The notes under the pieces: generated by a model
Told to the model about the DNA's origin: nothing
The model's input: only the letters and a program-made list of their open reading frames with translations
Database searches by the model: none
In this document: in pieces, positions 30,401-42,400 of the stretch
Layout of the letters: each line of letters opens with the position of its first letter
Position numbering within the stretch: the stretch's first letter is position 1
From: Corbicula japonica
Lineage: Eukaryota; Mollusca; Bivalvia; Venerida; Cyrenidae
Direction: 5' to 3'
NCBI GenBank assembly: GCA_038501625.1
Contig: JAZAYU010000003.1
Span: 3,599,001 to 3,663,000 of the forward strand
Length of the DNA stretch: 64,000 nucleotides
Program-made: the position numbers and the translations under genes

Positions 30401-33400
30401 AGATGTTTAGTTCCCCATCCTTCACTCTCAACTCAACCATCTCACTTTAGCTACAATCATATCTTTCTTAATTTATATCTTGAATATTGTCAGAAAGACA
30501 ATTTATTTTCAATTTCTTAGCTTTCAAGCATTAGAAACAAAAGTATTCTTGTCCCCTGCACAGTTTGCACGTTAAATGCATTTCAAAAGTTTTAATGTTG
30601 ACATATAATTTAGACAATTTTGAAAAGTATAATCTTCTTGTTTTGATTATTATCCTTCTTAATGATTTTTGAACACAGGCGATAAGTTCCGTAGATAAAT
30701 CCAAAATGGTGAACACAAAAATTTCAAAATGAAGATTTCACTGATGAAAAAATGTTGCGATTTCATGTAGCTATTTTTTTTTCATTAAATTTGAAAAATG
30801 AATTGCACTGATCAAAATTAAAGTTAAGAGATAATTAAATGGACCAATTAACTCGATTCAGTCTTTAAATGTGCAGTATGGTAACTAAGGTCTTGAATAG
30901 AACACAACCATATGTGCGGATAAAGCTATTGAAATTATATTCTATCATCTTTGAATAATGCGGCTATCATGTTACGAATTAAAGAATAAGATATTTGTCC
31001 AATTTTGGTAAGAGATAAGTGTACAGATAAACTGGTAAATAAAAGAATTATGTTAAACCTTCAGTGCTTCAATAGACAGACTTGACTGCCATAACCTTAA
31101 ATGCCTTAAATGATCAGACAAACTCAATATTTTATGAAAAGTTTTAATACCATGTTTGTTAAACATGTACATCAAAGAAAGCAGTGCTGGTAAAATGGTG
31201 CACACTGATTCCCTACACAGCTGGGGATAAAATATAATAAATGGATGTCTATGATTAATTAACCCTTTATTCAACACATACCCGTTTTATCACATGTGAG
31301 ACCAGTGTAGATCCAGAGCAGCCAGCATATCCAAGCAATCTGATCTGGATCTGTGCTGGTTGCATTTAGGTCTGAAATAACCTAATGAATCTAAAAGCAA
31401 CCTGAGTAGATCCTGATCAGATGGCAGAGATGTGATGATCTGGATCTACCCTGTTTGCCCATGCAATAAAGGTGTATCTATGCAGCAAAGGGTTAATAAT
31501 AATATATACAAAACCAGTTTTCAACTTAAGGTCCCAAATATCAGTAAGGGTCATCCTTAGACCATGAGCAATCTAAATAACAAGTTTGGCGGGTTTAGTC
31601 AGAAACCCAACTGTTAGCCCTTTACTCCATACATGTTTTTTCACATTAGTGTAGATCCAGATCAACTGGCACATCTATGCCATCTGATCTGGATCTACAA
31701 TGGTCACTTTTGTAAAAAATAACCAATTACAGAACTGCCAGCTGATCTGGATTTACACCATCTGCACACGAATTAACAACCAAAACCCATTGTATTAAAG
31801 GGTTAACAGATAGATTGGCAACCTGCACCAAAAATAATTCTCCAATTTATTGAAATGGCATACACAAGTTAACAAGAGCACAATAGAAATTTGCAAACAT
31901 TACTATTTCAGGCACACAAGTATCAAAACTATAGACTTGATTTCAAGTGCTTAATTATGCTTTCTGATATATCCAACATTCTTTAAAAGCTACCCACTTG
32001 GCAAGGAACAACATTCAAGCTTGACATGCATTTACTAATATTTTTATACACAATCATTGAAGACCCTTTATAAAAGTATACCAGCTACACAGGTTCTCTT
32101 TAATGCTAACCTAATGATCACACTTTTTATTTTCTTAAAGTTAATCTGAAAAAGTTCAAAATTATTGTCAAATATTATTTAAAAAAGAAGTTTAAACAAA
32201 ATAAAGAAGCTTTTCAAAAACAGGTAGTTATTTTGATCTAATTTACTGAATTTGAATTTCTGATCATTGTATTAAATCTGATAAAACTTGGTCATAAAGT
32301 CAGTGACTGGATACTGAATCTAGTAATACTTGGTCATAAAATCAGTGACTGACTTTGTGACCAAGTTTCACCTGATTTAGTAACCAGTCACTGACTTTAT
32401 GAACAAGTTTCACCAAAATCAGCTGAAAATCATATTCAAGATATTGCAAGTAAAAGGGACACAATTTATTATACTTTTTAGCCTGAATAATGTTTGGCAT
32501 TTCAAAGGAAAATTCAAAGTGTAACATTGCAAGTCTGATGACTGGTGTTTGATATGTAAATGTTGATAGAAATGCAGCAATGACTAACACCATGAATTCA
32601 GCATGAACTTTTAACAATGTGGTACACTTGATATAAACCTACATTATTGATGTTCTTTGTTCTGTGCTAAAAGAATCTAAACAGTTGTCACTGGTGAAAA
32701 TATTCTTGAAGTTTCTTATCCATATACAAATGTCAAAAACTTACAACAACACCTTCACACATTCATCAACTTATAACTATAGTCTACACTGATTTATGTA
32801 TACAAGTTCAGTTCACAGACTTGCAACCATAGAGTTCCATGTATGACAACCAAGTTCAAAATCTTTTAACTATTATAGTCTAGAAGTGGATGCATAAGAG
32901 TCAAGTGCAAAACTTACAACCATACTGTCACATGGGAGGAACAGTGGTCTAGGGGTAGAGCGTCAGACTCCAAATCCAGAGACTGCAGGGTCGAAACCCA
33001 TCTGAGATGAGATTCGTCTGCAGTTTCCCCAATCCACATTTGGTGCAAATACTTGTTGAAACCCCAGGAAGCAGTATGAGCGCAATTAATATAAGTTGGA
33101 AAAACTTGTTTCACAATCGATGTAATATAAATAAGCTTAAACTAAATCTCAACATGATTATGAGAAATCAGTTCTCAAACTCATTCTCAAAAATGTATTC
33201 TGTTATCAAATTTTACAGTATCACATGTGAGTTCAATTCTCATACTTATTTTAACACGTGAACAATTTTCTCACACCTACTGTCTCACATATGAGAATCA
33301 AGTTCTAGTACCTACTGTCTCACACATGAGAATTAAGTTCTAGTACCCACTGTCTCACATATGAGAAATAAGTAATAGTACCCACTGTCTCACATATGAG

Positions 33401-36400
33401 AATTAAGTTCTAGTACCTACTGTCTCACATATGAGAATCAAGTTCTAGTACCTACTGTCTCACATATGAGAATCAAGTTCTAGTAGCTACTGTCTTACAT
33501 ATGAGAATCAAGTTCTAGTACCTACTGTCTTACATATGAGAATCAAGTTCTAGTACCTACTGTCTCACATATGAGAATCGAGTTCTAGTACCTACTGTCT
33601 CACATATGAGAATCAAGTTCTAGTACCTTGACTGTCTTACATATGAGAAATAAGTTCTAGTACCTACTGTCTCACATATGAGAATAAGTTATAGTACCTA
33701 CTGTCTTACATATGAGAAATAAGTTCTAGTACCTATTGTCTCACATATGAGAATCAAGTTCTAATACCTACTGTCTCACATATGAGAATCAAGTTCTAGT
33801 ACCTTTTGTTTCACATATGAGAATCAAGTTCTAGTACCTACTGTCTCACATATAGGAATAAAGTTCTAAAACTAACTCTCTCACATATGAAAATTTTGTT
33901 CTCAAACTCACTGTCTCACATATGTGAATTAAGTTCTAAAACTTACTGTCTCACATATGAGAATTAAGTTCTAAAACTTACTGCCTCACATATGAGAATT
34001 CGAAAATTTACATTCTCGTATATGAAAATTAAGTTCTTAAACTTACTGTATCACATATGAGAATTAAGTTATCAAATTTACTGTCTCACTTAGGAGAATT
34101 CAAAACTTACTGTCTAACATCATTATGGGCATTAAGTTCTAAAACATACTCTCTCACATATGAAAATTAAATTCTCAAGCACATATGAGATTTTAAAAAC
34201 TTACTGTCTCACATATGAAAATTAAGTTCTCACACTTACTGTTTCACATACAAGAATTCAGTTCACATACTAACTGTCTCACATATGAGAATTAAGTTCT
34301 TAAACTTATTTTTTCACAACCATATGCAAGTTTAGTTCTCAAATTCACAACCAAATTGTCTACATAATGATGAGAATTCAGTTGCCTGCTCTTATACTTT
34401 CCACTGAGTATCAGCTTAAAAGGAGATCAAACAAGAGCTATCACTGAAGGTGATTAATACCCCCGCAATATGGCTTTGTCAGAGTATACAGAAATAATGT
34501 TCGCATCTTTTTAAAATGCGACAGAAATTGTGCATGTATGTCATCTATATATAAAAATCTAAGTATTTGGTAAACAGGAAGTAGGTGAGCAAGGAGCATT
34601 AAATCGCTTTACACCATATGGGAATATATGATAAAGCAATAAGCAAAATATCAGGCGGCTGCATGTTTCAGTTGCTAAGAAAACTACAACGGAAATTGTG
34701 CATGAATGTCAAGTATGTGCACAAATCAAAGTATTTGGTAAACAGGAAGTAGATGAGCAAGGAGCATAAAATCGCTTTACACCATATGGGACTATAGGAT
34801 AAAGCATTATGCAAAATATCAGGCTGCTGCATGTTATAGTTGCTTAGAAAACTGCGTCGGAAATTGTGCATGTATGTCAACTATGTGCACAAATCTAAGT
34901 ATTCGGTAAACAGGAAGTAGATGAGCAAGGAGCATAAAATCGCATTACACCATATGGGACCAATAAGCAAAATATCAGGCTGCTGCATGTTTCAGTTGCT
35001 TAGAAAACTAAAACGGAAATTGTGCATGTATGTCAACTATGTGCAGAAATCTAAGTATTCGGTAAACAGAAAGTAGATGAGCAAGGAGCATAAAATCGCT
35101 TTACACCATATGGGACTATAGGATAAAGCATTATGCAAAATATCAGGCTGCTGCATGTTATAGTTGCTTAGAAGACTGCGACGGAAATTGCGCATGTATG
35201 TCAACTATGTGCATAAATCTAAGTATTCTGTAAACAGGAAGTAGATGAGCAAGGAGCATAAAATCGCTTTACACCATTAGGAACTATAGGATAAAGCATT
35301 ATGCAAAATATCAGGCTGCTGCATGTTATAGTTGCTTAGAAAACTGCTACGGAAATTGTGCATGTATGTCAACTATATGTAAAAATCTAAGTATTCATCG
35401 AACAGGAAGTAGGTGAGCATAGAGCATAAAATCGCTTTACACCATATGGGACTATAGGATAAAGCATTATGCATAATATCAGGCTGCTGAATGTTATAGT
35501 TGCTAAGAAAACTGTGACGGAAAATTAACATGCCCTTTGGTTGATGTAATGTACCTTTATAGTAACTAAACCTAAAATATTCTGCAAACAGGAAGTAGAT
35601 GAGCAAGGAGCATGAAATTACTTTACACCATATGGGACTATAGGATAAAGCAATATGCATAATATCAGGCTGCTGCATGTTATAGTTGCTTAGAAAACTG
35701 CGACAGAAAATTAACATGCCTTTTGGTTGATGTAATGCACCTTCATAGTAACAAAATCTAAAAATATGCGGCAAACAGGAAGTAGATGAGCAAGGAGCAT
35801 GAAATTGCTTTACACCACATGGGACTATAGGATAAAGCAATATGCAAAATATCAGGCTGCTACATGTTATAGTTGCTGAGAAAACTGCGACGGAAATTTT
35901 GTAACGGACGGACGCACGCACGCACGGACGGACGGACAAGGGTAAAACAGTATACCCCCCTCTTCTTCGAAGCGGGGGTATAGTGATCTCAAAGGACCAC
36001 TTTTAGTAACAACTCTTCTAACAATACAATAGTCTTCTACCAGTTTTAAGCCTTGTAAGTGAACATAGATGAACCAGGTACTGAGCTCCTGAAACCAAGT
36101 TTGATTATTCTGTGGAACTGGGCAATCCAGTTGTCTGGACAGACAGGATGGACTGAGGGAAGGAAGGGTATAGTTCCTTGTGGTGAATACCAAGCTCCAG
36201 TAACCAAGCTGGATTAATCTAAGTAGTACTGTGCAATCCAAGTTTTCTGCACAGACAGGATGGACAGATGGAAGGGAGGGTAAGCCTTTAGCCCCTTGTG
36301 GTGAATCAGGCAGGGTACTTATAATAACACTAAACCAAAGTACTAGGTTACTTTATATATAATTTTTTTGTCCAAAAAAGTTGCTGTCAGCTAATGACAT

Positions 36401-39400
36401 GGTTAATTGAGTGATGAACTTACTCTCATTAACGTGAGATGTTTGTAAGCTCTCTCCATCCTCTCCTCTGACGTGGGCATCCACTCACCGTGAATCGTCT
36501 CAGAACGCTTTACGTTCAAGTCTTCACCTAAATCATCATCTAATTTCCTCATGATTCCTGGGAACTTTAACTCAGAGTAATTCATTTCCCATTCAGAATT
36601 ATTCATATTACAAGCGGATGATTTTCTAACTCCAAAAATAATTCACAAAGCACTTTCAATTGATGTAATTCATTTCATTTAAAATTTCCATCTACATTAT
36701 ATAACAGGGAATTATAACTTCATTGAAAAAAGTCTCAATTCAATTTAATAAACTTTTGTTAAAAAGTAACCATGCTAAAAAAAAGGTCATAATTAGTATA
36801 CATGAAAACACTGTCTAAATTAATTCCATGTTTAACACATTAATTTCTTTTTATCCAATTACTTTAAGAGTGATGCTTTTTTCACACTTATTCAATAATA
36901 AACTATTCTATGTTAAGCATGGTATCATCTTAATGCTACTTCTCACTTAACAGAAAATTTAATATCCTTAAAGGTTCTTCAAAAGTGTGAGGAAAACCTT
37001 ACAAGTCCAAAAAAATACCACCAGCTGTGTATACAAACAATCAAACATCTAAGAGATATGCCACCAGTTTCAAGATCAAAATTTTTCATATTAAACAGAT
37101 AAAAACAAAAAAAAAAAACACTAAAATTTTCCCTTAATAAAGGTAAAAAATACTTTTCATGCATAATCCTTCCATCAACTTAAACATATTTTGTTAATGT
37201 TGAATAAAGTTTTTTATATTCCGAATTTCACTGCTAAGATAACCTTGTAGCTGATTGTCAAATGTCAATATTTCATTTTTCAACAAAGAATCTCTTACAT
37301 ACAAATTAACCCACAGGAAAACATTTAAAACGAAAATGATCTGCAGCTATTTTCAATATTATCTATGAATAGAATTCTTTCAAAATATTAGAAAATTACA
37401 TGCATAATTTCATTACTGTTTATGTTATGGCCTGAAAACTGATATAAATAAAAATACTGTGTATTCATTTACTTTTGTGGGCAGAAAATGTCGTGGTTTT
37501 CTGCAAAAAAGCATTTTCACAGGTTTTGAATTCACATATTTTTTTTTCTAGAATCAGTGTACTTGACCGTTTGCATTGGTCCATTCAATGCTGTTTTACC
37601 AGGGAAAGAGGTCTTCTGTAATTCTCGGTGTAGGATCATCACTCTCAAGGCCGATCTTCTAGTTTAGCCATGTGAACTTGTCACTGGATTCATACACTGT
37701 CTTTAAACCTTTACTCCATAGATACACCTTTTTTGGGTGGGGGAACAGTTTAGATCCAGATCAGCTGGCACATCTGTGCCGTCTGATCAGGATCTAAACT
37801 GTTCGCTTTTTTATTTGTTTGGTTATTTCTGACCAAAATGCGACCAGTGCAGGTCCTGATCAGATGGCATGGATGTGCCGGCTGATCTGGATCTACACTG
37901 GTCGCACATGCGTAAAAATGCGTATATATGGAGGGAAGGGTTAATATGTCTTTTGGAAGGAGATAAACAACCATTTACTCCATAAACATTCTTTCTTTCA
38001 GATAAGATGCCACAGATCTGACCTGAATCTACACTGTTTGCCCATGCAATAAAGATGTATGGAGATTAGGGCCCAAGATCATAAAACTAAGTTTGGAGAT
38101 TAGTCTCAAATCTCAAGCATCGACCATTGCCATTTCAGCCAATCAGATTCTTGAGATTATAGACTGATCTCCTCATTTAGTTTTATGATCTTGGGCCAAG
38201 GCTTAAAGTTTGGAAACAGCAGTCTGTATGAGGGTCATATCTGCTATGGCTTGTATATCTACCCTGACCTGTGAGTCTATTAGCATTGCGGAGGGTTAGT
38301 GTTAGAGAAGACACGAGGTACACAATTGTTATCTACATGTACCTTGATTGAGGAAGATCTACCAAACTCTGCTAACCGTAAATTCTGAAATGTAATGTTA
38401 ACCTTCAATTGGTCTACCCTTATCTTCAATTTAAGGAAGGCTTCCCCTAATGAGCTTCGGTCGATAACGCCACAGTTCGGTCGAGGCCGTAGTTATCATT
38501 TTTGCCCGGTGAAAATGTAATTTTACCAAATAACACAAAATAAATTGTTAATGTTTAGGTTAAAAGTTAAAATGGTTCAAAAATATGTTATAGAGGACAA
38601 ACATTTCGACATATATCATGTTTAGAAAGAAAATAATTAAAAAAAACCCAAGTTCTGGTCACGTGACGTACTGGGAATTCACTGCTTGCAAACCGAAATC
38701 ACAAAACCTAATGCAGGTAGAACATGATTTTCGAATGAGATTTAATGCTCATAAGCATCAAACAATATGGAAACAACCCATCAGAGCGTTATTGACAGAA
38801 CACAACTACACCAACGTGTATTTGTGCGACGGAAATGCCTGTAAAAATCCGAGTTTCAATTACGGACAGGTTTAAAACACGGCCCCGTCGTAAAAGTAAA
38901 GTATGGCCCACATAGGAAAAACCGTTCTCCCTTTAACTTTTTAATTTCCTAAGCTTTCTTCAAAATTCTTTTTGCATCTTAAAGATAACATTAGTGGCTA
39001 TAATGGAATCATTTATTTTGAAAATTTTTCAACTAGAAGATAATGTTTTGACTAAAATTTAGTCGGAAACAGAAAACACGGTCCTTCCATTTAATTTCTT
39101 TATTTTAAAATATATCTTCAAAATTCTTTTTGCATATTAAATAGGACCCTACAAGCTATGTGAGAAACATTTTATGTTGAAAATATCTTAATTAGAAATT
39201 AAATTAAGGGGTAGGACTGTGTTTTCCGTTTCACAAGGTACTTTGAACTCTCATTAAATCTGCAATCTTTTCCTCTGTGTTATGGTGAACAGTACTTGTA
39301 TAATTGCAGCATCACTGCAGTGTTATAGTATATTCATCTATTAAAATAAACATCTTTCAGATGAAGTAATGTTTAGGAAAATGATAAAATTTCATTTTAT

Positions 39401-42400
39401 ATTATGTCTTTTATGCTCTCTGGTCATATCTCAAAACAGTTGGTAGTCATTTTCAAATCTTAATTTCTGAAGTTAAAAAAATGTTTCAAATTGTTATATG
39501 TTACTCAGTTATGATTATAGATGATATTTATGTAATGTTTATTGATGTACCTCTGTAACTTCAATTTTTTGAAAAAAAAAAAAAGGCTAAAGTGACTTCG
39601 GCAATTTTGGTTTTTCGAGAATTTAAAGGCATTCCTGTATACTGTCACTGAAGTTTTCACCAATATAATAGCTATTTTATTAAAATCACTCATTATATGA
39701 TTTGTTTGTTTGTTTGTTTGGGATTTAACGCCTGGTTTCAACACTTTTCTGGGTTATATCCCGGCGGTCAGTCCACCTAACAGGTGTTCCTGGGTCTCTG
39801 ACCAGTACTAACCAATTTCTCCGCAAGCGACTGACTGCTTCCTCACTTGAATCAGAGGTGAGGGACAAATGACTCTCAGACGCAATGTCCGAGTTCAATT
39901 GTCACGGAGAAATTTTTCCCGCCTCGGCTGGGGATCGAACTCAAGACCCCTGGATTGACAGTCCGATGCTCTATCCACTGAGCTAGCCGGGCGGCTCACT
40001 CATTTTATGAACTTTTATAATAAGAACAATTATATCTGCAGTGAATTATACTTTTTTGCATAGAAATTTGTCCAAAAACTTCAAGAAATAAACTTTAAAA
40101 TGTTTTTGAAATCATGTACCGTTGTATTTTTTCCCATACACAAAAAGAGAAGTCGGGGAATAAAAAAATGTGAAAATGCAAAAAAGCACATGGTAAAAAA
40201 TTGTTTAAATGTGTTTTTAAATTAGATAATGCAAACACATCACAAATATTGCAAGTTTTAGTTAGTATGAAATTTTTCCCATTAGAGGAAGACTTCCTTA
40301 ATAAATATTTTTTTATGTATATAGCAGCAAATTCTGGCCTTGCATAAAAGTCAATACTATTATAAAAGTATAAAGTTTGAAAATGAAGGCAACAGTGAAC
40401 AAACAAGAGCTATCACTGAAGGTGATTAATACCCCCGCAATATGGCTTTGTCAGAGTATACAGAAATAATGTTTGCATCTTTTTAAAATGCGACACAAAT
40501 TGTGCATGTATGTCATCTATATATAAAAATCTAAGTATTCGGTAAACAGGAAGTAGGTGAGCAAGGAGCATTAAATCGCTTTACACCATATGGGAATATA
40601 TGATAAAGCAATAAGCAAAATATCAGGCTGCTGCATGTTTCAGTTGCTAAGAAAACTACAACGGAAATTGTGCATGTATGTCAAGTATGTGCACAAATCT
40701 AAGTATTCGGTAAACAGGAAGTAGATGAGCAAGGAGCATAAAATCGCTTTACACCATATGGGACTGTAGGATAAAGCATTATGCAAAATATCAGGCTGCT
40801 GCATGTTATAGTTGGTTAGAAAACTGCGATGGAAATTGTGCATGAATGTAAAGTATGTGCACAAATCTAAGTATTCGGTAAACAGGAAGTACATGAGCAA
40901 GGAGCATAAAATCACTTTACACCATATGGGACCAATAAGCAAAATATCAGGCTGCTGCATGTTTCAGTTGCTTAGAAAACTACAACGGAAATTGTGCATG
41001 TATGTCAACTATGTGCACAAATCTAAGTATTCGGTAAACAGAAAGTAGATGAGCAAGGAGCATAAAATCGCTTTACACCATATGGGACTAAAGGATAAAG
41101 AATTATGCAAAATATCAGGCTGCTGCATGTTATAGTTGCTTAGAAAACTGCGACACAAATTGTGCATGTATGTCAACTATGTGCACAAATCTAAGTATTA
41201 GGTAAACAGGAAGTAGATGAGCAAGGAGCATAAAATCGCTTTACACCATTAGGAACTATAGGATAAAGCATTATGCAAAATATCAGGCTGCTGCATGTTA
41301 CAGTTGCTTAGAAAACTGTGACGGAAATTGTGCATGTATGTCAACTATGTGTTAAAATCTAAGTATTCGTCGAACAGGAAGTAGGTGAGCAAGGAGCATA
41401 AAATCGCTTTACACCATATGGGACTATAGGATAAAGCATTATGCATAATATCAGGCTGTTGCATGTTATAGTTGCTTAGAAAACTGCGACGGAAAATTAA
41501 CATGCCTTTTGGTTGATGTAATGCACCTTCATAGTAACAAAATCTAAAAATATGCGGCAAACAGGAAGTAGATGAGCAAGGAGCATGAAATTGCTTTACA
41601 CCGCATGGGACTATAGGATAAAGCATTATGCAAAATATCAGGCTGCTGAATGTTATAGTTGCTTAGAAAACTGTGACGGAAAATTAACATGCCCTTTGGT
41701 TGATGTAATGCACCTTTATAGTAACAAAACCTAAAATATTCGGCAAACAGGAAGTAGATGAGCAAGGAGCATGAAATTGCTTTACACCATATGGGACTAT
41801 AGGATAAAGCAATATGCATAATATCAGGCTGCTGCATGTTATAGTTGCTTAGAAAACTGCGACGGAAAAATAACATGCCTTTTGGTTGATGTAATGCACC
41901 TTCATAGTAACAAAATCTAAAAATATGCGGCAAACAGGAAGTAGATGAGCAAGGAGCATGAAATTGTTTTACACTGCATGGGACTATAGGATAAAGCAAT
42001 ATGCAAAATATCAGGCTGCTACATGTTATAGCTGCTGAGAAAACTGCGACTGAAATTCTGTAACGGACGGACGGACGCACGCATGCACGCACGGACAAGG
42101 GTAAAACAGTATACCCCCTCTTCTTCGAAGCGGGGGTATAATAAAATGCAAGAGAACAAATATGTGTATTGGGTGAACAATGATCAGATATGAAAACCCA
42201 TCTCCTGGTGAGCTAGTTACTCTCTGCCAATCTAAAACACAAATCACTGCTCTTAAACTTGAGGTTCCACCCCAAAACAAAGGTTATTACCCCAAAACAA
42301 AGGTTATTACCCCAAAACAAGGGTTATTACCCCAAAACAAAGGTTATTACCCCAAAACAAAGGTTATAACCCCAAAACAAAGGTTATTACCCCAAAACAA

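Noticed and set aside
32934..33005. tRNA-Trp gene
   Set aside because: A- and B-box-like motifs and a CCA anticodon are present, but acceptor and T stems do not pair. A SINE head is likelier.
36979..37164. Exon between A and B ending at a GTAAGG donor near 37010
   Set aside because: No acceptor with a fitting phase; the peptide is hydrophobic (CLIVCIHSWWYFFGL) and unlike its would-be neighbours.
38618..38875. 85-codon plus-strand protein
   Set aside because: No recognisable domain, an AAATAATTAAAAAAAA-like low-complexity start, and location in an intron of the minus-strand gene.
34668..42098. Minus-strand frames with repeated CSLLIYFLF and SFLSNYNMQQPDI
   Set aside because: They coincide with the tandem cores of the two H-c elements; Leu/Phe richness reflects unit composition, and unit differences are not codon-biased.
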